The notes below the pieces were generated by a model. It was not told the DNA's origin, did not search any database, and saw only the letters and a program-made list of their open reading frames with translations. A stretch of DNA of 55,153 nt from Patescibacteria group bacterium. Lineage in GTDB: Bacteria > Patescibacteriota > Minisyncoccia > Phycocordibacterales > JAKFXT01. Below, one piece after another: positions 1 through 8,043 of this stretch (positions are counted from its first letter, which is position 1; every line of letters begins with the position of its first letter). The DNA lies in the NCBI GenBank assembly GCA_021731245.1, contig JAKFXT010000019.1, forward strand, positions 1 to 55,153, in the 5' to 3' direction. The position numbers and the translations under genes were made by a program.

Positions 1-45
1 GACAGGGGGATAGTTTACTAAAATTCTATAAAAAGTATTTTTATC

Positions 46-849
46 CTAAATTGAGGCGGCTAAATCTCTCCACTGTGATAAAGAAAGGTCCTCCCCCCTT
101 ATGTTTAGGGGGATATTTGCCTTTCTGAAGGCTTTTTGTAGTTTTTCTCCAGAAATTATTGAAGAAAGGTTGGAAAAAAGGAATTTTCTCTTGTGAGCAA
201 AGCCTGTTTTAAGGATTTCAAACAACTCTTTTTCACTGAAACCTTTAAAAAAATCCTTATTTATATTTGTAATGGTGATAATGGCGGAATCCACATTTGG
301 CGCAGGGAAGAAATTGCCACGAGAGATATAAGAGACGAGAGTTGGCTTGCCATAAACCTTAACAGAAATTGAAAGTATGCTTTCTTTGCCATCACGCGCC
401 ACAACTCTTTGTCCCACCTCTTTTTGCACCATCAAGGTCATTGATGATGGTTGTATTTTGTTTTCCAAAAAAGTTCGGAAGATTTCCCCGGTAATATAAT
501 AAGGAATGTTTGCTACCAACTTCCAACTTCCAGTTTTTAGCTTTAAGCTTTTTAAATTTATGTCGCGTATATCCTTTTCAATTAAAATTAGTTTTTTATT
601 TTTTATATATTCACTAAACTTTTCTTTTAATCCGGGGATTAAGTCACGATCTTTCTCAATCGCATAAACAGTCGCCCCACTTAAAAGCAGATTTTCTGTG
701 AGCGTGCCCTTACCCGGACCTATTTCAAGAATAGTGTCTTCTTTGGTAACAGAAGCTGTTTCCACCATTCTTTTGACTACATTTTTATTGGTTAAGAAGT
801 TTTGTCCAAATTGTTTTTTGGGCCCCCTTTTGATTCTTGTCTTTAGCAT
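46..849 (-). CDS. rsmA: 16S rRNA dimethyladenosine transferase RsmA/KsgA
   Basis: This S-adenosylmethionine-dependent enzyme dimethylates the two adjacent adenines in the 3'-terminal hairpin of 16S rRNA during small-subunit assembly. The 267-residue length is normal for the family. Visible motifs are the N-terminal KKQFGQNFL, the SAM-binding loop EIGPGKGTLT (about residues 42-51), and the catalytic NIPYY (about 115-119) that contacts the flipped adenine. The C-terminal helical part is complete, ending in SLSQWRDLA. The start at 849 lies 8 bases after a TATAAG box (858-863) with no Shine-Dalgarno sequence. It is first in a leftward series; the helicase gene upstream has its own promoter. Confidence 0.96.
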   Translation of the reverse strand: MLKTRIKRGPKKQFGQNFLTNKNVVKRMVETASVTKEDTILEIGPGKGTLTENLLLSGATVYAIEKDRDLIPGLKEKFSEYIKNKKLILIEKDIRDINLKSLKLKTGSWKLVANIPYYITGEIFRTFLENKIQPSSMTLMVQKEVGQRVVARDGKESILSISVKVYGKPTLVSYISRGNFFPAPNVDSAIITITNINKDFFKGFSEKELFEILKTGFAHKRKFLFSNLSSIISGEKLQKAFRKANIPLNIRGEDLSLSQWRDLAASI

Positions 850-894
850 GAGGCCACCTTATACCTTTTTCTATTTTATTCAAGTCTAAAATTT

Positions 895-2838
895 TTATTC
901 CAAATAAACTATTTTTCCTCTAAAAGAATCATTTTCACCAAGTTCATTTTCTAAAATGTCCGGTGCTATGTCGTCTATAAAAGAAGAAGGAACATTCATG
1001 TTGCGTTGCCCGTATTGGCTTCTGACAGACGCATATGTAAGAAATAATTTTTTACGAGCACGAGTGAGCGCTACGTAAAACAATCTTCTCTCCTCTTCTT
1101 TTTCCTCAAGATTTTTTTTGCCACCCATACCCTCGTGTGGGAAAAGACCTTCTTCAAGTCCTGTGATAAAACAATAATTAAATTCGAGCCCCTTAGCCGC
1201 GTGTACTGTCATAAGGCGAACTCCTTCTTTTTCTTCTTTCAAATCATCTTGGTCACTGGTGAGTGCGCATTCGGTTAAAAACAAATCTAAGGCCTCCTGT
1301 GTTTCAAAAGAGTCATATTTACTGGCAACGGAAATAAGCTCAAACATATTTTCTAGTTTTTCTACTCCTGCATCCTTTTCTTCCTCGTAATATTTTTTAA
1401 GCCCACTTTTTTCTATAATAAAAAGTATAGTTTCCGAAAGCTTCTTATTTAAAGCCATATTTTTTATTTCTAGGAGAAGCTTTCTTACGCTAAAAATCTT
1501 TTCTTTGGTTGCACTTGGCAATTGTTCCTCGTGCCCTTCAATAATTTTAAGTAAAGTTGTCTTGCCGACACCTCTTGGTGGAGTATTAATGATTCTTCTA
1601 AAATCGTTCAAGCTATTTTCATCAAGGGAGGCGCGCAAGTAACTGATAATGTCTTTTATTTCTTTTCTTTCATAAAATTTTGTACCAAGAACCTGATAAG
1701 GAATATTTTCTTTAAGCATTATTTCTTCCATTATGCGTGATTGAAAATTGGCTCTGTACAAAATTGCCATATCTTTGGTTTTCATACCGCTTTGCAGTAA
1801 ACTTTTTATTTTTTGAGCAACGAAAGAGGCCTCATGATTTTCATCATATGCACCAAAGAGAGAAATTTTCTCCCCCTCTTCATTTTCTGTAAAAAGATTC
1901 TTATCTTTTCTTAAAGTATTTTTTTCAATAACAGCATTCGCCGCTTTTAAAATTATTTTGCTGGAGCGATAGTTCTGTTCAAGTAAAATGGTTTTAGTTT
2001 CGGGGTAATCTTTTTCAAAACGCATAATGTTTTTGAAATCAGCGCCGCGCCAACTATAAATACTTTGATCAATGTCACCCACGACACAAATGTTTTTCTT
2101 CTCTCCCGTTAAAAGTTTGGCAATTTCATACTGAACTTTGTTGGTATCTTGATACTCGTCTATATGAATATATTGCCAAATATTTTGATAGCGCTTCCTA
2201 ACGCCATCATTATCTTTTAATAAATTTTTTGTAACTAAAAGCAAATCATCAAAGTCGTAGGCCTTGTCATTTAAAAGCGTCGTCTGATATTTTCTCCAAA
2301 TTGAAAGAAGAATTTTATCAATATAATTCTCACTCGCTTTTTCTTCATAGTGCGAAAGAGAAATTCCCTCGCCTTTTTGTTTAGAAATTATGGAAAGAAA
2401 TTTGGCTGGCTCAAATTGTTTGGGATCTAAGGAAAGTTCTTTCAAGGCGCCTCTAATTGCACTAATAGAGTCGCTCCTATCGTAAATTGTGAAATGACGA
2501 GGGATTTTGAGTAAGGAAGAATTTTCTCGCAAAATGTGAACGCCAAGAGAATGAAAGGTCGAAATGAAAGGTCGTGCGAACTCGGAAATCGGTAAATTTA
2601 TAGTTTCGTCCTCCTCTATAAGTTTGAAAATGCGCTCGCGCATCTCTTTGGCGGCTTTGTTGGTAAAGGTAACTGCTAGTATTTGGTGGGGCGAAACCCC
2701 CTTTTTTATTATTTCCAACACCCTGTGGGTTATGGTTTTGGTCTTTCCTGCCCCGGCTCCCGCTAAAATTAGGAGGGGGCCACCTATCAATTCCGCCGCT
2801 TCTTTCTGTTTTAAATTCAAATCTTTTAAGTGGGACAT
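895..2838 (-). CDS. UvrD/PcrA-type superfamily 1 DNA helicase
   Basis: An ATP-dependent 3'-5' DNA helicase of the UvrD/PcrA/Rep group, used in excision repair, replication restart and removal of RecA filaments. Motifs in order are the Q motif LNLKQKEAA, Walker A GAGAGKTKT (near residue 30), DEYQDTN (Walker B), GDIDQSIYSWRGAD, QNYRSS, VRLMTVHAAKGLEF and VALTRARKKLFL. At about 647 residues it is shorter than E. coli UvrD (720) because the C-terminal extension is missing. I place the start at ATG 2838 (MSHLKDLN) rather than six codons upstream. The upstream ATG overlaps a TGTTAAACT extended -10 box (2847-2855) that ends 8 bases before 2838. Confidence 0.93.
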   Translation of the reverse strand: MSHLKDLNLKQKEAAELIGGPLLILAGAGAGKTKTITHRVLEIIKKGVSPHQILAVTFTNKAAKEMRERIFKLIEEDETINLPISEFARPFISTFHSLGVHILRENSSLLKIPRHFTIYDRSDSISAIRGALKELSLDPKQFEPAKFLSIISKQKGEGISLSHYEEKASENYIDKILLSIWRKYQTTLLNDKAYDFDDLLLVTKNLLKDNDGVRKRYQNIWQYIHIDEYQDTNKVQYEIAKLLTGEKKNICVVGDIDQSIYSWRGADFKNIMRFEKDYPETKTILLEQNYRSSKIILKAANAVIEKNTLRKDKNLFTENEEGEKISLFGAYDENHEASFVAQKIKSLLQSGMKTKDMAILYRANFQSRIMEEIMLKENIPYQVLGTKFYERKEIKDIISYLRASLDENSLNDFRRIINTPPRGVGKTTLLKIIEGHEEQLPSATKEKIFSVRKLLLEIKNMALNKKLSETILFIIEKSGLKKYYEEEKDAGVEKLENMFELISVASKYDSFETQEALDLFLTECALTSDQDDLKEEKEGVRLMTVHAAKGLEFNYCFITGLEEGLFPHEGMGGKKNLEEKEEERRLFYVALTRARKKLFLTYASVRSQYGQRNMNVPSSFIDDIAPDILENELGENDSFRGKIVYLE

Positions 2839-2914
2839 AAAAGTAGAGTTTAACATATACTAAAAGCTAACTTTTAAGCCCTAACTCATTATCCACATGA
2901 ACTTCCTGTTAAGG

Positions 2915-2942
2915 TTGACACCCCTTTTGAGGGGGGTATAGT
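2915..2942 (+). promoter_or_regulatory. sigma70-type promoter for the LysM/M23 gene
   Basis: TTGACA (2915-2920) and TATAGT (2937-2942) are separated by 16 bases. Transcription starting near 2949 would give a leader of about 175 bases before the coding sequence, in contrast to the leaderless pattern of most genes here. A perfect DnaA-box-like TTATCCACA lies just upstream at 2889-2897. It is single, so I draw no origin from it. Confidence 0.7.
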
Positions 2943-3094
2943 AGATATATAGGGTGTGGAAGAAAGCCAAAAACCGACATAAAAACGGCTTAACAGAGCC
3001 ATTATTTCAGAAAAAAAAGATTAATTTAAATTAAAACTTATTAGAATAAAACAAAAACAAAACCCACCCAAATCTGTTAAAGGGGGGTTACATA

Positions 3095-3127
3095 GTGGAT
3101 TTTTACCGTTTCTCCTTAAACCGGTGA
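3095..3127 (+). CDS. 10-codon leader peptide overlapping the M23 gene start
   Basis: GTG at 3095 is preceded by an AAAGGGGGG run about 8 bases away, a strong ribosome site. It opens a 10-codon frame (MDFYRFSLNR) that ends in TGA at 3125-3127. That stop overlaps the GTG start (3124-3126) of the following hydrolase gene, which itself has no ribosome site. The arrangement suggests translational coupling: ribosomes terminating on the leader restart on the hydrolase. The reading is inferred from sequence alone; the peptide is too short for homology. Confidence 0.45.
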   Translation: MDFYRFSLNR

Positions 3128-4119
3128 GACTAATTGTCATTTTTGCCTTGTTTTTCGTGATTCCCGGCGCAGCTAACGCTGGTTTTTTTTCGCTTATAAC
3201 TGATTTTTTTGAAAAACCAAAAGAAATAATTGAAAGTAGATCAGTCAACACTCAAACGATGGGACTTCTTCAGGCAGCGGTAAGTCCTGACCCAAATCCA
3301 GCTAAGGGTGGGGGTGACATCACAGTTGTTTCGGGTAGTGCCCTACTTTCAGAAGATGGGCCAGAAGGAACTTCTTTAGATGTTGAAGAAAAAACTCAAG
3401 CGGGACACATTAGTTTGTACGTTGTCCGTCAAGGAGACACTCTCTCAACAATTGCTAAGATTTTTGGTGTTACTAAAAACACAATAATGTGGGCCAATGA
3501 AATTCCAGGAGGCGTTATTAAGCCGGGGCAAACCCTCGTCATTTTGCCAATTTCTGGAGTTCAGCACACCGTTGCTAAGGGGGATACTATAAAATCAATT
3601 GCTAAAAAGTATAAAGCAGATGAAGAAGAAGTTTTTCAATATAACAATCTTGAAGAAACCGCAAAGATTGCCGTTGGAGACATTGTAATAGTTCCAGACG
3701 GTGAAATCGCAACAGCGCCTAAAGTAAAAGCCGTTACAAGTACTTGGAAGAAAAGTGTTGGTGGTCCAAAAATCGAAGGATATTATTTGAAGCCACTTCT
3801 TGGTGGCATAAGAACTCAAGGATTGCACGGATATAATGGGGTGGACATAGCGAGTTATTCTGGTGCCCCAATCCTAGCTTCAGCTACAGGGAATGTGATT
3901 ATAAGTAGAACAACAGGATGGAACGCTGGATACGGCCAATATATTGTTATTCAGCATGAAAACGGAACACAGACTCTCTATGGTCACTTAAGTAAAAACT
4001 TAGTTGGTGTTGGAGAGCGTGTAGTACAGGGACAAGTAATTGGTGAAATGGGCAGAACTGGAAAGTCCACCGGAGTACACCTTCACTTTGAAGTTCGCGG
4101 CGCCGCCAATCCGTTCTAG
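3124..4119 (+). CDS. secreted LysM-LysM-M23 peptidoglycan endopeptidase
   Basis: A cell-wall hydrolase or murein-remodelling protein of the NlpD/peptidase M23 type. It has a short signal peptide (RLIVIFALFFVIPGAANA), then two LysM peptidoglycan-binding repeats (about residues 100-142 and 147-192, each with a [KQ]GDTxxxIAKK/F core). The C-terminal LytM/M23 domain carries zinc ligands H235 and D241 (HGYNGVD) and the HLHFE motif with H319/H321. These metal-site residues are all present, so it is probably active, unlike degenerate LytM activators. The protein ends immediately after the domain. GTG start at 3124, overlapping the leader frame. It converges with the next gene, with 3 bases between stop codons. 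Confidence 0.9.
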   Translation: MRLIVIFALFFVIPGAANAGFFSLITDFFEKPKEIIESRSVNTQTMGLLQAAVSPDPNPAKGGGDITVVSGSALLSEDGPEGTSLDVEEKTQAGHISLYVVRQGDTLSTIAKIFGVTKNTIMWANEIPGGVIKPGQTLVILPISGVQHTVAKGDTIKSIAKKYKADEEEVFQYNNLEETAKIAVGDIVIVPDGEIATAPKVKAVTSTWKKSVGGPKIEGYYLKPLLGGIRTQGLHGYNGVDIASYSGAPILASATGNVIISRTTGWNAGYGQYIVIQHENGTQTLYGHLSKNLVGVGERVVQGQVIGEMGRTGKSTGVHLHFEVRGAANPF

Positions 4120-4122
4120 TTT

Positions 4123-4602
4123 TTATTGACCAATATGGTAGCAATGCTGATCTTCGTAAGATCCATTTATTTTTTCTTTGAAGGTTAGACCTCCTGGAGC
4201 TATTCCCATCTCTTTAATACTTAGATCAGCGCTCTCGTATTCTCCGGCCAGGCTTTTCTCATCCTTATTTATGAGTAAAAATTGCCCTCTATTTTCTATA
4301 ACAAGAGTTAAATATTTCCATTCTTTGCCGTTTAAAATTTCGATGTAGTAATATTTATAGTTAGGACTATAACACTCATATAGATCACTCCCTGGGTATA
4401 TTCTTTTCTGTGTTCTATAAATTTTTTCTTCTTCTTTAATATCAGAAAGGTATGAATTAGAGATTTTTGTTGGGGGTGATGGTGTTAATTCTGAAAAATT
4501 ACTAAAAGAGTCTTTGTTATTTTTATCTATATAGAAAAATATAGTAATGAAAATTATTGCAATTGAAATAAGGCTCAGTATTAATTTATTTTTTTGAATC
4601 AT
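4123..4602 (-). CDS. membrane-anchored protein of unknown function
   Basis: Not recognised. The 159-residue protein has one N-terminal membrane helix (about residues 8-25, LILSLISIAIIFITIFFYI) and a Ser/Pro/Lys-rich stalk. A small C-terminal domain of about 100 residues is rich in Tyr and Glu (YSPNYKYYYIEI, YEDQHCYHIGQ). It probably faces the outside of the cell. The ATG is 9 bases after a TGCTAATAT box (4612-4620), so it has its own leaderless promoter. Start and reading frame are well supported; function is not. Confidence 0.7.
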   Translation of the reverse strand: MIQKNKLILSLISIAIIFITIFFYIDKNNKDSFSNFSELTPSPPTKISNSYLSDIKEEEKIYRTQKRIYPGSDLYECYSPNYKYYYIEILNGKEWKYLTLVIENRGQFLLINKDEKSLAGEYESADLSIKEMGIAPGGLTFKEKINGSYEDQHCYHIGQ

Positions 4603-4626
4603 GTAGATAGGATATTAGCATGAATT

Positions 4627-6150
4627 TTAATTTTCTTTTTGTCTATACTGCAGTGCTTCCAAAATGTGTTTTGGGAGAACAAATCTTTCGTGTTCTAAAT
4701 CTGCAATGGTGCGTGCTAATTTTATAACTTTGTGATAGCTTCTGGCTGATAGTTGTAATTTTTCGGCTGAATTATTTAAAATCTCTCTTACCTCTTCGTT
4801 TAGTGGCACCAAATTTTCTATATCTTTGGCACTCATATCAGCGTTTAGCATTTTCTTTTTCTTACCCCCAAATCTTTTTTCTTGGTGTAGTCTTGCAGCA
4901 ATAACTTCTTTTTTAAATTCAACGCTGCCTTTGGCTTTTGTTTTTTCCCCCAAAATTTTGTGTTTTACCAAAGGCACTTCAATCCACATATCAATTCTGT
5001 CCGCTATGGGTCCGGAGATTTTCTTTTTGTATCTGCCAATATCTTTTGGTGTGCAGACACAGGGCTTTGTGCTTCCAAAATTCCCACATGGGCACGGGTT
5101 CAGCGCTGCAACTAAAATAAAATTTGCTGGGAAAATGCCACTTCCCTTTACACGAGTTATAGAAACTATTTTATCTTCCAGCGGTTGTCTTAAAGCGTCA
5201 ATTACACGACGCTCAAATTCTGGGAATTCGTCCAGGAAAAGAACTCCGCGATGGGAAAGAGTTACTTCTCCAGGACGAGGAAAAGATCCTCCACCAACCA
5301 AAGATATATAGGAAGCAGTGTGATGTGGGGCACGGAATGGCGGAATTGCTATATAACTTTCTCTTAAATTTCCAGAAACAGAATGAATTGCCGTAACCTC
5401 TAGTATTTCTTCATAAGAAAGTTCTGGGAGTATTGAAGTTAAAGCTCTCGCCAACATAGTTTTGCCAGTTCCTGCTGGGCCATATAAGGCGATATTGTGC
5501 CCGCCGGATGCGGCTATTAAGAGCCCACGCTTTCCTGCTTCTTGTCCTTTGATATCAGAAAAATTTCTGTCATCTAGATTTTCTGGTATTTTTATTTTAG
5601 TTTCTTTTTGTTGTATCAAAACAGGAGCTTTACTCAGAAGATGTTTTATAAGTTCTGATAAATTAGAAACTGGGTAAATTTTAATATCACGAATTAGCGC
5701 GGCTTCTTCAGCGTTATCTTTCGGAACATATATTTCTTTGAATCCTTTTTTCTTAGCTGTTTCAACGAGAGGTAATATTCCAGTAACGGCTCTTAAGTTT
5801 CCATTTAAAGATAACTCACCAATAAATATTTTGTCTTTTGTTTCAAAATCAATTTCTTCTTTGGCCAGTAAATACGAAAGAGCGATAGCGACATCATGAA
5901 GTGGACCTTCCTTTTTTAAATTTGCAGGGGCCAAAGAAACTACAATTTTTTGATTGTGAGATTTGGGAGATGAAAACCCAGAATGTTTTATGGCAGCGGA
6001 AACCCTATCTTTGGCTTCCTCGTTCGCTTTGTCAGCTAATCCTATAATTGAAAAATTGTGAAGACCTTTAGAAAGGTCAACTTCAACATCAATAATAAAT
6101 CCTTCTAATAAATGTGTTTGGGCGCTATGAACTTTCCCAATTTGTGCCAT
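4627..6150 (-). CDS. comM: ComM/YifB-family AAA+ ATPase (Mg-chelatase-like)
   Basis: A hexameric AAA+ helicase that promotes branch migration during recombination of incoming single-stranded DNA in natural transformation (shown for ComM in Vibrio and Haemophilus). The 507-residue length is normal. Visible are the N-terminal Lon-S5-like region (GLADKANEEAKDRVSAAI), Walker A YGPAGTGKTML (about 220-230), Walker B GVLFLDEFPEF, the four-cysteine insert NPCPCGNFGS...PCVC (about 355-370) and a C-terminal helical lid. It starts 5 bases after the stop of the DksA-like gene and is probably co-transcribed with it. With the pilus and ComEC genes it supports a competence system. Confidence 0.93.
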   Translation of the reverse strand: MAQIGKVHSAQTHLLEGFIIDVEVDLSKGLHNFSIIGLADKANEEAKDRVSAAIKHSGFSSPKSHNQKIVVSLAPANLKKEGPLHDVAIALSYLLAKEEIDFETKDKIFIGELSLNGNLRAVTGILPLVETAKKKGFKEIYVPKDNAEEAALIRDIKIYPVSNLSELIKHLLSKAPVLIQQKETKIKIPENLDDRNFSDIKGQEAGKRGLLIAASGGHNIALYGPAGTGKTMLARALTSILPELSYEEILEVTAIHSVSGNLRESYIAIPPFRAPHHTASYISLVGGGSFPRPGEVTLSHRGVLFLDEFPEFERRVIDALRQPLEDKIVSITRVKGSGIFPANFILVAALNPCPCGNFGSTKPCVCTPKDIGRYKKKISGPIADRIDMWIEVPLVKHKILGEKTKAKGSVEFKKEVIAARLHQEKRFGGKKKKMLNADMSAKDIENLVPLNEEVREILNNSAEKLQLSARSYHKVIKLARTIADLEHERFVLPKHILEALQYRQKEN

Positions 6151-6155
6151 AAGGA

Positions 6156-6545
6156 CTATATTCCTTGCTCCCGGAGCTCAGCTTCTTTTTCTTTGTTCTC
6201 AATTGACGTTCGAGCAGCGGGGTTTGCTTCAAGGCGCTCAACTTCTATTTCTTTCCCTGATATTTCACAAATTCCGTAAGTGCAATCGCCTATTCTTTTC
6301 AGTGCACCTTTTACATCGTTATAGCGAATTTCTAATTGTTTTAGAATGGCGGTGTTTCCCTCATATTCTTCAATTGAGTCTGCAAGTTCCGATTCATCAG
6401 CTGAGTCAGGTCTTAAGTCAGAAGGAGTAGCTTCCCAATCGTTTTTATTATCAGGATTACGACGACCGACACTTTTCAATTCTGCTTCTAAGGTTTGTAA
6501 TTCTTCCTCTAGCTTTTTCTTAAAATGATTTGTATCTATAGACAT
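6156..6545 (-). CDS. DksA/TraR-family protein with eroded zinc finger
   Basis: The 129-residue protein has the N-terminal coiled coil of the family (residues about 5-45 and 70-95, with acidic DSADESELAD and ELADSIEEYEGN) and the C-terminal YGICEISGKEIEVERLEANP block. DksA-type proteins bind the RNA polymerase secondary channel. Here the C4 zinc site is degraded. One cysteine of the first pair is Ser (CEISG instead of CxxCG), and the second CxxC is absent (AARTSIENKEKE). Zinc binding is therefore unlikely. The ATG lies 6 bases after a TGTTAGAAT box (6552-6560). It leads an operon with comM. Confidence 0.85.
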   Translation of the reverse strand: MSIDTNHFKKKLEEELQTLEAELKSVGRRNPDNKNDWEATPSDLRPDSADESELADSIEEYEGNTAILKQLEIRYNDVKGALKRIGDCTYGICEISGKEIEVERLEANPAARTSIENKEKEAELREQGI

Positions 6546-6584
6546 ACCCGAATTCTAACATTAATGTATTTTTTTGATAATTTT

Positions 6585-7982
6585 TTAGTCCACCACTTTT
6601 CTAGCAGAAAGACCGCTTAGAATCTCAGCCAAGGTTTCAGGGTGTGAAGTGAAAACAATAGTTTCTCTATCTTTAAGAAAAGTGTATAAGAAAAGAAAGT
6701 TATTATTTTCATCATATAGGACTCTAGCGTCTTGATTCTTTATGGTTTCGTCCTTGAAGACCCTTCTGTTAGTTACAGAGTCGCTACTCGTTGCGTATTC
6801 AAAGTCGCCTGACGATCTCAAAACTTTACCAATATCTTCTTCGAGATTTTTTTCCCAATCAAGCATGCTGGCTCTCGCTGTATCATAGGAATCGGTTTTT
6901 AAAATTATAAAGGATTGGTTTTCTGTAAATCTGTGAAGGCCTAACATATATGAAGAATAAAGTGTGCGTAAAAGTTCTGACGGCATACGAAGTTCTAGAG
7001 CTCTCACAAATTCTTGTGTATTTAAGTTTTCTTCACGGAGTAGTCCTTTTTTTGTAAGTAGGACATTGCCCACTTCGTTTAGATTGTTTTGATTCTGTTT
7101 CCTCTCTGCTGCTATGGCAGCTCTAATATATGATGAGTTGCGCTTATCTGTTGATATTTTTGTTTCAAATTGTGTTGGTATAAATGGCTGGTCTCCGTTG
7201 GGAAGGTCAATTGTCATAATAGGCTCCTTCTCTTTAACTAATATGTAATAAAGCGCATATCCGCCACCGCCTAAAAGTATTAATCCTACAAAAACCGCCA
7301 CAATCTTTATTATTGAGGAGGATGATTTACCGGGTATTTTTTCGTCTGTATTATTGAGAGCTCCCTTTGGTGGAGTTATCATAGACTTCTGACTCATTTC
7401 AGAAGCCACAAAAGAAGTGAGAGTTGTTTTGCCACTACGCATCGCTTCTTGTATGTCACCTTCTAGAGTTCGGAGCTTTTTTATAATTGAAGAGTCAGTT
7501 TTTGGAGAATAGGAAATTTGTTTTAAGTTTTCTTTTATTTTATCTATTCCTTCAGGCGCTACATTTTCTTTGCTATTTTCGTATGAATAAGGAGAGGATG
7601 AGTCGGGCCTTGTTTTTGTGGTTGGTGGATTTTTAGCTACATTTGCCTCAATTGAAAGAAGGTCAGCAATTGTCTTTGGTCTATCTTGTTTAACTTCTGG
7701 TCTGTGAGGCGTTTGGATTATTTTTGGTTTTATTTTGGCACTAGTAATAGCCCCCAAATCTTCATCAAGATCTACCACATGAGTTGGTATTTCTTTTTCT
7801 ACAGGCTCATCATCGGACTCTGCTACAGGAGGCGTTTTCGGAATTGTGTTTCCTTCCGGAATTTTAGTTTCATCCGGCGTTAAAATAATATTATCAATTT
7901 CTGTTTTAGAAAATGATTTTTTAGAGTCCCCCTTACCTGATTGCAATTGGCTGTCTATCAGTTTTTGCAGATCATCTTTCAT
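6585..7982 (-). CDS. single-pass membrane protein, conserved CPR-type, unknown function
   Basis: Not recognised as a named family. About 230 residues of low-complexity, probably cytoplasmic sequence rich in Lys, Pro, Thr and Ser come first. One membrane helix follows (about 225-250, IVAVFVGLILLGGGGYALYYIL), then an extracytoplasmic domain of about 210 residues. That domain has a repeated look of loaded beta/alpha structure (FVRALELRMPSELLRTLY, NNNFLFLYTFLKDRETIVFTS). I use ATG 7982, not the GTG six codons upstream, because a TGTTAATAT box (7991-7999) ends 8 bases before it. It follows pnp, from which it is separated by a strong hairpin. Confidence 0.75.
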   Translation of the reverse strand: MKDDLQKLIDSQLQSGKGDSKKSFSKTEIDNIILTPDETKIPEGNTIPKTPPVAESDDEPVEKEIPTHVVDLDEDLGAITSAKIKPKIIQTPHRPEVKQDRPKTIADLLSIEANVAKNPPTTKTRPDSSSPYSYENSKENVAPEGIDKIKENLKQISYSPKTDSSIIKKLRTLEGDIQEAMRSGKTTLTSFVASEMSQKSMITPPKGALNNTDEKIPGKSSSSIIKIVAVFVGLILLGGGGYALYYILVKEKEPIMTIDLPNGDQPFIPTQFETKISTDKRNSSYIRAAIAAERKQNQNNLNEVGNVLLTKKGLLREENLNTQEFVRALELRMPSELLRTLYSSYMLGLHRFTENQSFIILKTDSYDTARASMLDWEKNLEEDIGKVLRSSGDFEYATSSDSVTNRRVFKDETIKNQDARVLYDENNNFLFLYTFLKDRETIVFTSHPETLAEILSGLSARKVVD

Positions 7983-7993
7983 TTCAATATATA

Positions 7994-8030
7994 TTAACAC
8001 CCCTCCCCGTTGTTCGGGGAGGGGTGTTAA
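7994..8030 (-). terminator. 15-bp hairpin terminator of pnp overlapping the next gene's promoter
   Basis: TTAACACCCCTCCCC (7994-8008) pairs perfectly with 8016-8030 across a 7-base loop, just after the pnp stop codon on the minus strand. The downstream arm overlaps the TGTTAATAT -10 box (7991-7999) of the following gene, so terminator and promoter share bases. Confidence 0.75.
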
Positions 8031-8043
8031 GTGAGTTTGGTAT

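Noticed and set aside
4826-5311. 161-codon plus-strand frame inside comM
   Set aside because: Antisense shadow of a highly conserved ComM region; no start signals.
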